Origin: Marisediminitalea oceani
Lineage (GTDB): Bacteria; Pseudomonadota; Gammaproteobacteria; Enterobacterales; Alteromonadaceae
Reading direction: 5' to 3'
DNA: 64,000 nucleotides
Assembly: GCF_003731635.1 (NCBI RefSeq)
Contig: NZ_RCUA01000089.1
Location: 1 to 64,000 of the forward strand
This document shows, piece after piece, positions 7,680 through 16,018 of the stretch; the stretch's first letter is position 1, and the number at the start of each line of letters is the position of its first letter. A program made the translations under genes and the position numbers. Below the pieces are notes generated by a model, which was not told the DNA's origin, did no database searches, and worked only from the letters and a program-made list of their open reading frames with translations.

Positions 7680-9149
7680 ATGTTGAAAAGCCTATGGCGT
7701 TTTCTTGCAGGCGTAGCGTTTTTATCAACTGGTGCTCTGGCACAAGATATCTTAATACAAAACATTACCCTGGTGTCCCCCCATCTTGCCGATGATGTGC
7801 CCAATGCTAATGTCTGGATTACCGATGGTGTAATTACCCAGGTATCAGCGCAACCTGTAACGGATGTCAGCTCTTCCACCCGAATTATTGATGGTGAGGG
7901 GAAGTTTTTATCGCCCGGTATTATGGATAGCCATATACATGCAGACAGTATTCCCGGCATTGGCTTTTTAAACAGTGATAAAGCCCGCGAGCAGCCGGCT
8001 CTGGTAAATGACTATCTGACTCAATTACCCAGGAGCATGCTCTACTTCGGTATTACTCAGGTATTAAATTTAGGCGCCAGTGATGGCGAGTCCGCGTTTA
8101 CCCGCGGCAGCCCGCATCCGGATTATTTCAGCTGTCAGCCTATTCCGGTAATTGGCGGCTACCCTCATCTTTCAGCTGAGTTTACTCTTCGTCATACCCG
8201 CTACTTTATTCTCGAAGAACATGCAGACCTGTCCCTTCCCGAAGGGATCGATCCGGCCAGTCATACTGTTGAAGCAGTTGTGAAGTCCATTGCTGATACA
8301 GGGTCGCCGTGTATTAAAGTGTATATTGAAGATGGTTTCGGCGCCGCATCAGACTGGCCCCTGTTAGCTGATCCCACACTCACAAAAATACGCCAGGAGG
8401 CCGATAAATATGGCTTACAGGTATGGGCCCATGCCAATGCCATCGATATGTATCACATTGCACTGAACCATGAGGTTGACGGCCTTGCCCATGGGCTATG
8501 GAACTGGCAATGGCAGGAAGATCCCGATAATCCACCGGTCACAAAAACACTCAATAGTGTTATAAGCAGTTCAACCGCTTATATGCCAACCATTCAGGTG
8601 ATGCTGTCGTTACAGGGCATGTATGATGAAGCGGTTCTCAACGATCCCAGACGAAATAAAGTAATGCCTGCGTCGCTATTAAACTGGTACCAAACCAATG
8701 ATGGACAGTGGTTTAAATCAGAGATTACGCGGGATTTTGGCGAGCCGCCCGACAACATTGTGCATAAGCTTACCGGCTACGGTGTGCAGCGTGCCAGGCA
8801 AGCAGCCCGCTATCTTGCTGATAAGGGCTATCCCCTGCTGTTGGCCTCTGATTATCCTTCCAGTCCCTCTTTTGCGGCGAGCCCCGGCCTCTCAACTTAT
8901 TATGAGATGGAACAAATGGCTGATGCCGGTATTTCTGCAGCGCAGATTTTTACCGCAGCCACCATTAACGGACCCCGGCAATTTGGCCTGGATGAACAGT
9001 ACGGAACCATTGAGCCCGGAAAAGTCGCTAACCTGCTGATCCTGGATAAAAATCCAAGACTGAAGGTGAGCAACTGGCTGACCATCGATACCATCGTACT
9101 GCACGGCACCGCGATAAAGCGGGAGGATTTAGCCGTTAATGGTCAATAA
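7680..9149 (+). CDS. Secreted amidohydrolase family protein
   Basis: This 489-residue metal-dependent hydrolase has a signal peptide (about residues 1-21, cut after ALA). The composite N-terminal beta-sandwich leads to the metal site PGIMDSHIHAD with His85 and His87. Further ligands are expected from HANAID, from HEVDGLAHGLW, and from the aspartate in LLASDYPSS. The C-terminal GTIEPGKVANLLILD segment is typical of imidazolonepropionase-like and Xaa-Pro-dipeptidase-like amidohydrolases. It probably acts in the periplasm or outside the cell on a cyclic amide or peptide; the substrate is unknown. AAAGGA lies shortly before the ATG. It is a single gene, divergent from the dioxygenase. Confidence 0.85.
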   Translation: MLKSLWRFLAGVAFLSTGALAQDILIQNITLVSPHLADDVPNANVWITDGVITQVSAQPVTDVSSSTRIIDGEGKFLSPGIMDSHIHADSIPGIGFLNSDKAREQPALVNDYLTQLPRSMLYFGITQVLNLGASDGESAFTRGSPHPDYFSCQPIPVIGGYPHLSAEFTLRHTRYFILEEHADLSLPEGIDPASHTVEAVVKSIADTGSPCIKVYIEDGFGAASDWPLLADPTLTKIRQEADKYGLQVWAHANAIDMYHIALNHEVDGLAHGLWNWQWQEDPDNPPVTKTLNSVISSSTAYMPTIQVMLSLQGMYDEAVLNDPRRNKVMPASLLNWYQTNDGQWFKSEITRDFGEPPDNIVHKLTGYGVQRARQAARYLADKGYPLLLASDYPSSPSFAASPGLSTYYEMEQMADAGISAAQIFTAATINGPRQFGLDEQYGTIEPGKVANLLILDKNPRLKVSNWLTIDTIVLHGTAIKREDLAVNGQ

Positions 9150-9164
9150 GCTGGGCTGACTACA

Positions 9165-9944
9165 TCAGAACAAAGACAGCAAACCTTCAGCGCCAACCAT
9201 TACTATTTCAAAGGCAATAAGGATGATAATGATCCACTCTAAAAACGAAGAGTGCTTATGCTTTAGTTCATCGGCCAGCATATCGAACAATTCGTGGATA
9301 ACGTTAAGTTTGTTCGATAACAGCTCAACCCGTGGGCGAATATCCAGATACTTCGCAGCCGTGTTGTAGGCCAGCTCGTAAACCGGGTATTCCCAGAAAA
9401 ACTCAGGCGTATCAAGAAGGTTATAGTGCAGAAAAATATCGCTTTTAGTGCTAAACAAATGTCCGCGAATACTGGCTATTTCACGCCGTCCCAGCTTAAT
9501 GGAGCCAGTCTCGGCCAGCACTTTAGGTAAGTGACTGTACTCGGCAATAGTATGCTGAGCTCTGAGTTCATAATCATTAAGCTTGATAGACTGTGCCAGC
9601 GCGTGACTTTTCGCCAGGCGCAGCAAGGGATCATCTGACGACAGCGTAATATGGTCTTTTTGCAGTTTGACCTCACCTGCACCAACGGTAAACCGGAAAT
9701 GTTCCTGATGTTCCCCAGCCAGTAACTCGCTTTGAATCTTTAAGCGATGTAACAACGACAAACGTTCATCTTCGTCGATGCCCCAGAAAACCATAACACC
9801 GTAGTCAAATACCCAGGCTTCGCCACCGGGCAGCTCGATCAATGAGGCGTCACGATAACGGGTACCAATATCAATCGCATAGTCGGAAGTCAGCTGACTT
9901 TCCGGCAGTGCGTAAACCGAAACACGGTCATTAGTAAATTGCAT
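9165..9944 (-). CDS. RMD1/YagE family (DUF155) membrane-anchored protein
   Basis: This protein of about 259 residues fits the RMD1/DUF155 family. A soluble N-terminal part includes GEAWVFDYGVMVFWG, and a central region has SLIELPGG-type and LAKSHALAQSIKL segments. A C-terminal hydrophobic segment (FLEWIIIILIAFEIVMVGAE) anchors it in the membrane. The eukaryotic homologue Rmd1 is linked to meiotic division; the bacterial role is unknown. The frame continues to a TTG at 9959, but ATG 9944 looks more likely; neither has a clear ribosome-binding site. It converges on the amidohydrolase gene. Confidence 0.8.
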   Translation of the reverse strand: MQFTNDRVSVYALPESQLTSDYAIDIGTRYRDASLIELPGGEAWVFDYGVMVFWGIDEDERLSLLHRLKIQSELLAGEHQEHFRFTVGAGEVKLQKDHITLSSDDPLLRLAKSHALAQSIKLNDYELRAQHTIAEYSHLPKVLAETGSIKLGRREIASIRGHLFSTKSDIFLHYNLLDTPEFFWEYPVYELAYNTAAKYLDIRPRVELLSNKLNVIHELFDMLADELKHKHSSFLEWIIIILIAFEIVMVGAEGLLSLF

Positions 9945-10080
9945 GAATGCTGTAACCAATAGATGAAAACCGCGCGATTATGCGCTTTGTCGGTCAATCT
10001 ACCTATTACATTCAGAGTGGAAAATATTCTTCGCCAGGACAAATAATTTTCATCAGCACAACAAAATCAAACGCAAACCG

Positions 10081-11658
10081 CTAGCTCAGTGTGTAGTCAG
10101 CAGGATCGTAAAAACAAAAGTTGTTTTTGCCCTGGCGTTTTACTTCGTAGAGTGCCGCGTCGGCATTTTCTATCAGCGCGTGCTGATCGGTACCGTGGGT
10201 GGGAAATATTGAGATTCCAATACTCACGCCTACCTGTAATCGGTGACCATTAACGTGCATTGGTGCTTCAAAAGCACGAACAATACGGCTCGCAACCTCT
10301 CTTATAGCGCCTTTATCAAGAGGTTTATACAGCACAATGGCAAACTCGTCGCCGCCCAGGCGGGCAATTAAATCAATTTCCCGGCAGTTTTCACGAAATA
10401 CCTGAGCAATGATATGCAGGAGTTTATCTCCGGTCTGGTGCCCGTAAGTATCGTTAACCGCTTTAAACATATCCAAATCGAGGATCATTACGCCAAGCAG
10501 CGCACTATCGCGCTTAGCCATATTAATGAATTTATCAAAAGTGGCATAAAACTGATTGCGGTTAGCCAATCCGGTTAGCTGATCCGTCATGGCCATTTGC
10601 TTAATCTTTTGCTGAGCGAGTTTTCGTTCAGTGATGTCCTGAACAATGCCATGGGATTGCACCACATTGCCCATCACATCGCGGTCGTGCACACACTTTT
10701 CGTGAACCCAGCGCACCTCGCCGTTGTCCTGTCGGGTGATACGGTGCTCTACATCAAACGGAGTGTTAGTGGTTGTAGACCAGTCAAACTGCTGTAGTAC
10801 ATACTCTCTGTCATCAGGATGGATAACGGTAATAAAGAGCTCTTTACTGGTAGAGCGAACCGACTTGGGTAACCCGCATATATTGTAAATTTCGTCTGAC
10901 CATATCAACTTTTCAGTAGTCTGGTCCCAATCCCAACTGCCAATATGGCCCACTCGCTGCGCCTGATTAAGGGTTTCTTCGGTACGCTTTTGCGCCGTTA
11001 TATCGGTACGAATGGCGATATACTGATAAGGCTTATCGTGTTCATCCAGAACCGGCACAATGGTCGCATTTACCCAGTAAAATGTGCCGTTTTTCGCCCG
11101 GTTTTTAATATCACCGTGCCATACACTGCCGCTGCAAATCGTTGACCAAAGCTCTTTAAAGAAGGCTCTGTCATGATAACCTGAGCTTACAATTCGATGA
11201 TTCTGACCAAGTAGTTCTTCACGAGTGAAGCCGCTTATCTGGCAGAACTTATCATTAACATAAATAATATCGCCGCTTTTATCTGCGGTGCTCACTATGG
11301 CGTGTTCGTCGAGGGTTCGTTTTTGCAACGCAAGATCGTTATTCACCTGCTTTAACTGACAAAGGATACGCTCTTCGTCCGCACGCATTTTAAGCAGACT
11401 CTTTTCATAGGGCCGGATAACTAAGAAATAAATCACCGGCGTGGAAAATAAAGCAAGGAAAGCCACATCAACCAGTACATTTTGCCACGGCGTAAACTCT
11501 GTAGGTAATGCGTACAGCCCAACCATTATAACTGTCTCGACAACAATAATAATCGTCAGGATTTTGATAAACAGCTTTTTGGTGAGTTTTTGAGTACCGA
11601 TTGGCTTCGACTCCTGAATAACCTGATTAAAACTGCAGATAGAACCGCATATTTCCAA
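10081..11658 (-). CDS. Membrane diguanylate cyclase with two PAS domains
   Basis: The protein has 525 residues: two membrane spans at about 30-50 and 62-82, a PAS domain at about 120-220, a second PAS/PAC domain at about 235-345, and a C-terminal GGDEF domain. The active site is intact (GGDEF at 435-439). A product-inhibition I-site, R426-x-x-D429, sits five residues upstream of it. It should make cyclic di-GMP from two GTP and be feedback-inhibited. No EAL domain is present. The only upstream start in frame is a TTG at 11658 without a good ribosome-binding site, so the true N-terminus is uncertain. It stands alone. Confidence 0.9.
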   Translation of the reverse strand: MEICGSICSFNQVIQESKPIGTQKLTKKLFIKILTIIIVVETVIMVGLYALPTEFTPWQNVLVDVAFLALFSTPVIYFLVIRPYEKSLLKMRADEERILCQLKQVNNDLALQKRTLDEHAIVSTADKSGDIIYVNDKFCQISGFTREELLGQNHRIVSSGYHDRAFFKELWSTICSGSVWHGDIKNRAKNGTFYWVNATIVPVLDEHDKPYQYIAIRTDITAQKRTEETLNQAQRVGHIGSWDWDQTTEKLIWSDEIYNICGLPKSVRSTSKELFITVIHPDDREYVLQQFDWSTTTNTPFDVEHRITRQDNGEVRWVHEKCVHDRDVMGNVVQSHGIVQDITERKLAQQKIKQMAMTDQLTGLANRNQFYATFDKFINMAKRDSALLGVMILDLDMFKAVNDTYGHQTGDKLLHIIAQVFRENCREIDLIARLGGDEFAIVLYKPLDKGAIREVASRIVRAFEAPMHVNGHRLQVGVSIGISIFPTHGTDQHALIENADAALYEVKRQGKNNFCFYDPADYTLS

Positions 11659-12283
11659 ACAGTATTGAACCGGCTAAGGATAAGTATCACTACCTATTAT
11701 AGCGCAATATTACCCTGTCTAAGTGTCATGAAAACTATTCTTTAGTTCGAAACGGAGGAGAATTTTGCAAGTCATAATCAGCCGGATTCTTCAATCATAT
11801 TGTGTAAAACCAGTACGCTAATTCCATCGACTGGAGTACTAATTAAGACCCGTTCATTCCTCAATAATAGCCCAGTTGGCGCTTGCAATAGGAGTGAAAC
11901 AATCGTTTCATTGTGTAGCTGGTCACTGGCTCTTCATACAGAACAGATGTCGCCAACATAGCCTTTAGGTCTTAAAATACTCTGAAAATGAGGCTAAAAC
12001 CGTTACGCGTAACTATTTTTGATGATTTTGCAGCCAAAATCCTAACGTATTACCAATCGTCGAGGTAAGGTTCCTGGCATATGACTAACCCTCAACGCAC
12101 TCTTTGTAGGAGGCCAATAGCTTTTAAGAACGTATTTTATTCTTAGCTAATAAGAGTAATCACAGGATACACCAGGCGGTCTATTCCTGAAGAATAAAAA
12201 CAGCTTTATTGTGAATAAAAAAGTGAAAAATGGCAGACAGAGAAGAAAAATAGCGAGCGAAGATTTTGAATTTTCGGTGATGA
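11659..12283. other. Intergenic region, about 625 bp, no supported gene
   Basis: This is one of the longest stretches without a gene. No frame gives a convincing protein, and I see no tRNA-like or strongly folded RNA. A strong ribosome-binding-site-like GGAGGAG at 11754-11760 precedes only an 18-codon frame. The upstream control of the diguanylate cyclase gene probably lies at its left end. Confidence 0.5.
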
Positions 12284-12313
12284 TAAAAAAAGCTCCCCTG
12301 TTTAAGGGGAGCT
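12284..12313 (-). terminator. Rho-independent terminator of acuR-acuI
   Basis: On the minus strand AGCTCCCC and GGGGAGCT form an eight-base-pair stem with a seven-base loop. A run of T residues (12284-12290) follows directly. It begins about ten bases after the acuI stop codon. Confidence 0.9.
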
Positions 12314-12323
12314 CAGAATGAAA

Positions 12324-13307
12324 TCAGGCATTCACGTCGACAACAATACGCCCCTGCACCTGCCCGGAAAGAAACTGAGGAGCAACCTCAAGGGCTTCGG
12401 CTAAGGTAACCTTTTTGGTAATGGTCGATAGGCTCGATTCAGGTAAGTCCTTAATAACCCGTGCCCAGGCCTTTTCACGCACTGCCAGGGTTTGTGTTAC
12501 GCTGTTTATCCCCATCAGTTTTACGCCGCGCAAAATAAACGGCGCTACCGTAGCCGGAAAGTCCATGCCCTGAGCCAGGCCACAAGCTGCTACAGCACCT
12601 TCAGACTGAGTGGCCGCGCAAGCATTAGCCAGGGTGTGACTGCCTACAGAGTCAACGACTCCCGCCCAGCGTTCTTTTGCCAATGGGCGGCCTGGTTCAC
12701 TGAGCGTTGCACGATCGATAACCTCTTTAGCACCCAACGCTTTTAACGTATCCGCTTGTTCCAAACGGCCAGTGGAAGCAACCACGTCATAACCAAGATT
12801 CGCCAGAATGGCGATTGCGGTGGTGCCCACCCCACCATTTGCACCGGTAACCAGTACCTCGCCCTTGTCGGGGGTAACGCCCTGTGATTCAAGTGCCATC
12901 ACACACAGCATGGCAGTATAGCCAGCAGTGCCCACAGCCATAGCATGCTTACCTGTTAAACCCGCAGGCATCTGTTGCACAAAATCGGCATTAATGCGGG
13001 CTTTTTGGGCTAACCCTCCCCAATACTGTTCACCCAGACCCCAGCCGTTTACCAACACTTTGTCACCGGCGGAAAATCTATCTGAACGACTTTCCAGCAC
13101 TGTGCCCGCCAAATCAATCCCCGCTACCATGGGGAATTGTCTGACTACCGGACTTTTACCGGTGATCCCCAGCGCATCCTTATAGTTTAACGTACTGTAC
13201 TCAACCGCTATCAGGACATCTTCATCCGGTAATACTGACTCATCGAGTTCGGTAATTTGTGCAGTGTAGTCCTGGTCGTCTTTATTAATATAAATCGCTT
13301 TAAACAT
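12324..13307 (-). CDS. acuI: Acrylyl-CoA reductase AcuI/YhdH (MDR family)
   Basis: This 327-residue zinc-independent medium-chain reductase is close to E. coli YhdH throughout (LNYKDALGITGK, VLVNGWGLGEQYWGGLA, GTAGYTAMLCVMALE). The NADPH-binding Rossmann motif VTGANGGVGTTA lies near residues 152-163. AcuI reduces toxic acryloyl-CoA to propionyl-CoA with NADPH, the detoxifying step of acrylate and dimethylsulfoniopropionate (DMSP) breakdown. The gene begins 14 bases after acuR, so the pair is one operon driven by the acuR promoter. No DMSP lyase or acryloyl-CoA-forming gene is adjacent, so it may serve general acryloyl-CoA detoxification. Confidence 0.9.
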   Translation of the reverse strand: MFKAIYINKDDQDYTAQITELDESVLPDEDVLIAVEYSTLNYKDALGITGKSPVVRQFPMVAGIDLAGTVLESRSDRFSAGDKVLVNGWGLGEQYWGGLAQKARINADFVQQMPAGLTGKHAMAVGTAGYTAMLCVMALESQGVTPDKGEVLVTGANGGVGTTAIAILANLGYDVVASTGRLEQADTLKALGAKEVIDRATLSEPGRPLAKERWAGVVDSVGSHTLANACAATQSEGAVAACGLAQGMDFPATVAPFILRGVKLMGINSVTQTLAVREKAWARVIKDLPESSLSTITKKVTLAEALEVAPQFLSGQVQGRIVVDVNA

Positions 13308-13321
13308 CGTGCCCTCCGGGG

Positions 13322-13948
13322 TTAACGCTTGATAGTAAGTTGATGGATAAAACCATCGGCAAATTTTTGCATTGGTGAACTGGACTGCATTACCTTGGCA
13401 GTCAGGATGGCGCCTTCCCAGCCTATCCAGAAAAACTCAGCCTGCTGCAGGCAGTCGGTCTCCTGGTGAATTAAACCGAGCACTTTTGCCTGCTCCAGGT
13501 TATGTGCCAGCATGGACGTCCAGTTCTTTAAACACTGCGCCAGGGGTTGCTTGAAAGACTCTGCCAATATGGGCATTTCCTGCCCGAAGTTGCCAATCAG
13601 GCAGCCGCGGCTAAACCGGTATTTCTCCATGCCATCGATAGCTTCCTGAACAAAGGTCGAAACACCGGTAAGCGGCTGTGATGGATTAGAGGCCAGGCAT
13701 CGTCTCAGCTTGGCGCAAAAATACTGGTCGTAGCGCTCAATCACCTGCAAACCAAAATCGTCTTTGTTTTTAAAGTAATGATAAAAGGAGCCCTTCGGCA
13801 CACCCACACGCTTTAGGATCATGTCGATACCAACGGTGTTAAAACCCCGCTCAGTGAGTATTGCCATGCCAGCAAGGAGTAAGGCCTCTTTGGTATCGTC
13901 AAAGTTTCTGGCCGACTTAGGGGGTCTGCCCCGGCGATTCTGTTGCAT
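13322..13948 (-). CDS. acuR: TetR-family regulator AcuR
   Basis: This 208-residue TetR-type repressor begins with the AcuR-like RRGRPPK stretch. Its helix-turn-helix lies at about residues 36-65 and ends in GVPKGSFYHYFKNKDDF. AcuR in Rhodobacter represses acuI and responds to acrylate. The gene sits immediately upstream of acuI in the same orientation, and two identical half-site palindromes lie at its promoter, indicating autoregulation. The C-terminal ligand-binding half (FSRGCLIGNFGQEMP) is typical of this TetR subgroup. Confidence 0.85.
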   Translation of the reverse strand: MQQNRRGRPPKSARNFDDTKEALLLAGMAILTERGFNTVGIDMILKRVGVPKGSFYHYFKNKDDFGLQVIERYDQYFCAKLRRCLASNPSQPLTGVSTFVQEAIDGMEKYRFSRGCLIGNFGQEMPILAESFKQPLAQCLKNWTSMLAHNLEQAKVLGLIHQETDCLQQAEFFWIGWEGAILTAKVMQSSSPMQKFADGFIHQLTIKR

Positions 13949-13961
13949 ATCTCTCTTATTT

Positions 13962-13998
13962 TAGACCGATCGTCTATTTATTATAGACCGCCCGTCTA
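13962..13998 (-). promoter_or_regulatory. acuR promoter with two AcuR-type operators
   Basis: Two 15-base palindromes, TAGACCGATCGTCTA (13962-13976) and TAGACCGCCCGTCTA (13984-13998), share the half-sites TAGAC/GTCTA. Their centres are 22 bases apart. A perfect -10 box, TATAAT on the minus strand (13980-13985), lies between them, so one operator covers the spacer and the other the start point. Binding by AcuR is inferred from position and symmetry. Confidence 0.8.
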
Positions 13999-14051
13999 GA
14001 AATGAAAGAGACTAACGCTTATAAATGCATAATCAATTGAAATTATTGAAT

Positions 14052-14945
14052 TTAATGTTTAAGTAGGAAGTCCTGGTAACGTGTTAGCGTTTGCCTTGAC
14101 TGCGGTGTTAAAACGGGGCTTTGCAGACGGATGATTTGCCTTTCCCTGAGCATGTTGTTGGCAGACTGAGCAAAGGCCTGCTGATTGTACAAAGCATTTA
14201 AGCTGCCGTCGGCAAGGGCTAAATCCAGTCCCTTTTTAAGACGCTCTGCCAGACTGCGGTTTCGCTTGCTCACAAAAAAGTAGGTTGGCGACGGGTAGTA
14301 AAAAGCCAGGTCCGGTTCAATGACCAGTTGCGCAGATGGCCTGGATGCCAGTTCATATTCGACTTCCATCACCGAACGCGGAAAGTAGTCGGCCATTTTT
14401 GACTCGATAAGTTTAAACATCATGGTCAAAGGGACTTCTTCAACGCGGTAACCATTAAAACGCATTACGTCGGTATCTGGCCACCCTATCCCCTGTACCG
14501 ATAAACTCTGTTTCAATTCACCCGGCGCTCTGGTGCCAAAGGACTGTTGATTATCCGGATGGACTAAAAACACCCGGTAGCCCAGCAATCCACGCGCCAA
14601 TGGAAAATAAACCGCTAAATGCTCTCGTTCACGTTCTTCAGAAGTAACCGCCCAGGTAACATCAGTCGACCCTTCCTTAACCTGCCGCAACACACGATCC
14701 TGATTAGCATTAAATGGATCAGGAACAACCTTTATCGGGCGGCCGTTGGTATTGGTTTTATCCAGTGCCAGCCTGAGTACTTCAACAAAATAAGCATGAA
14801 TATCGCTGTCCTCAAACACCACAGCAGGCACGCGGACGGTATAAGACCTCTCCGCACTAGCCGGCGAAGTGAAGCAAATTCCCGTAACCAGCGTGGCGAG
14901 AAGCAAAAGGTGAAAAGATCTGATAACGTAATAAGAATGAAACAC
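14052..14945 (-). CDS. Periplasmic substrate-binding-like protein (SBP_bac_3 fold)
   Basis: This 297-residue protein has a signal peptide (about residues 1-31, cut after ASA). Its body resembles type 2 periplasmic binding proteins of the amino-acid (extracellular solute-binding protein 3) group. Examples are the VTWAVTSEEREREHLAVYFPLARGLLGYRVF lobe-1 region and the late AFYYPSPTYFFVSKRNRSLAERLKKGLDLALADGSL region. No ABC permease or ATPase gene is adjacent. It may serve a sensor rather than a transporter, as is common for orphan members in Alteromonadales. It is transcribed alone. (Motif regions are given by landmarks only; ligand unknown.). Confidence 0.75.
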   Translation of the reverse strand: MFHSYYVIRSFHLLLLATLVTGICFTSPASAERSYTVRVPAVVFEDSDIHAYFVEVLRLALDKTNTNGRPIKVVPDPFNANQDRVLRQVKEGSTDVTWAVTSEEREREHLAVYFPLARGLLGYRVFLVHPDNQQSFGTRAPGELKQSLSVQGIGWPDTDVMRFNGYRVEEVPLTMMFKLIESKMADYFPRSVMEVEYELASRPSAQLVIEPDLAFYYPSPTYFFVSKRNRSLAERLKKGLDLALADGSLNALYNQQAFAQSANNMLRERQIIRLQSPVLTPQSRQTLTRYQDFLLKH

Positions 14946-15049
14946 GGTGCGTCGCTACAGAAAAGTGATATACAGTAAGCCTAGTCAGGCTATGACGAAA
15001 AATACAGCTGCGGACAAAATATCCTGATGTGTTTTTTGACGGGTAAAGA

Positions 15050-15079
15050 GAAAACGGGCTGGTTAGAATAAACCAGCCC
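15050..15079 (-). terminator. Rho-independent terminator of the ATP-grasp/alpha-E operon
   Basis: GGGCTGGTT (15056-15064) and AACCAGCCC (15071-15079) form a perfect nine-base-pair stem with a six-base loop. On the minus strand it is followed by GTTTTCTC. It sits just after the alpha-E gene stop codon. Confidence 0.8.
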
Positions 15080-15095
15080 CGACTAGCTTTGTAGC

Positions 15096-16016
15096 TTAAA
15101 AATACTGACTGTCAATCGCCTGGTGGAGTTTCACTACGCCAAGCTGAATGTCATCAATGACTTCGTGGAGTCTGTCCTGAGTCAGTTCATGGGTATCGAG
15201 TTGTTGTAATTCCTCTGATAACGCTTCGACCTGCTTTGAAATACTGTCCGATTTCGGCAGTTCCAACAGGCATTTGCCAATTTGCATCAGGCCATGCTGA
15301 AGTGAACGCGGGAACTGTTTATTGTTAATTAAAAATTCCAGCACGTCAGCACGGTTAATTCTGATGCGCATTTCCTGACGGTACATCTGATAAGCCGTTA
15401 GCGACTTTAACACCCCCATCCACTGGATATTCTCGAACGCCGACTGTTCCGGTGAGAGATCCGGTAACAGCGACGCTGAACGCACATCAATAATGCGTGA
15501 TGTCATGTCGGTACGTTCCAGATGGCGGCCGAGTCGCAGGAAGGCATAGCCTTCGCCACGCAGCATGGTGCCACCAAGTAAGCCGGTAATGGTCTGGTTG
15601 GCCACGATAATGCGATGCAGACAGTTAAACCGGTGCCGCCGGGTTAACACACTCTGGCCATCGGCTTTGGCTGCAATATACAGGTTGTTGATTTGTTCCC
15701 AGGCTTCGGATGGGATAATTTCACGAATGATCCGCGCATTTTCACGCACTGCCGCCAGGCAGTTGATGATAGAACCGGGGTTAGCCGTGTCAGTCACCAT
15801 AAATTTGATTACGCTTTTTTCATCGGCTTCTTTATACAGATCGTAAAACACATCCCTAAACGACAGCATGTCGATAATGGGTTCCCAGCCCAGGGTGACG
15901 TTACGTGGTAAGTCGAGTAAAAGGTGGGTGTTTACCTGAATTAATCGAGCGGTGTTTTCCGCACGTTCCAGATAACGCTCCATCCAGTAAATATGATTAG
16001 CTACCCTAGATAACAT
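15096..16016 (-). CDS. Alpha-E domain-containing protein
   Basis: This 306-residue, mainly helical, cytoplasmic protein belongs to the alpha-E family, with the characteristic start MLSRVANHIYWMERYLERAENTAR. Alpha-E proteins have no proven activity. They are found beside circularly permuted ATP-grasp ligases and Anbu peptidases, and have been proposed to take part in synthesis or modification of peptides. The gene starts two bases after the ATP-grasp stop codon, so the two are translated together. A terminator follows. Confidence 0.9.
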   Translation of the reverse strand: MLSRVANHIYWMERYLERAENTARLIQVNTHLLLDLPRNVTLGWEPIIDMLSFRDVFYDLYKEADEKSVIKFMVTDTANPGSIINCLAAVRENARIIREIIPSEAWEQINNLYIAAKADGQSVLTRRHRFNCLHRIIVANQTITGLLGGTMLRGEGYAFLRLGRHLERTDMTSRIIDVRSASLLPDLSPEQSAFENIQWMGVLKSLTAYQMYRQEMRIRINRADVLEFLINNKQFPRSLQHGLMQIGKCLLELPKSDSISKQVEALSEELQQLDTHELTQDRLHEVIDDIQLGVVKLHQAIDSQYF

Positions 16017-16018
16017 CG

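Noticed and set aside
11765-11821. TTG-started 18-codon frame after GGAGGAG
   Set aside because: Too short and without similarity; kept only as a comment on the gene-free region.
14052-14945. Amino-acid ABC transporter operon around the periplasmic binding protein
   Set aside because: There are no permease or ATPase genes next to it, so it is treated as an orphan binding-like protein.
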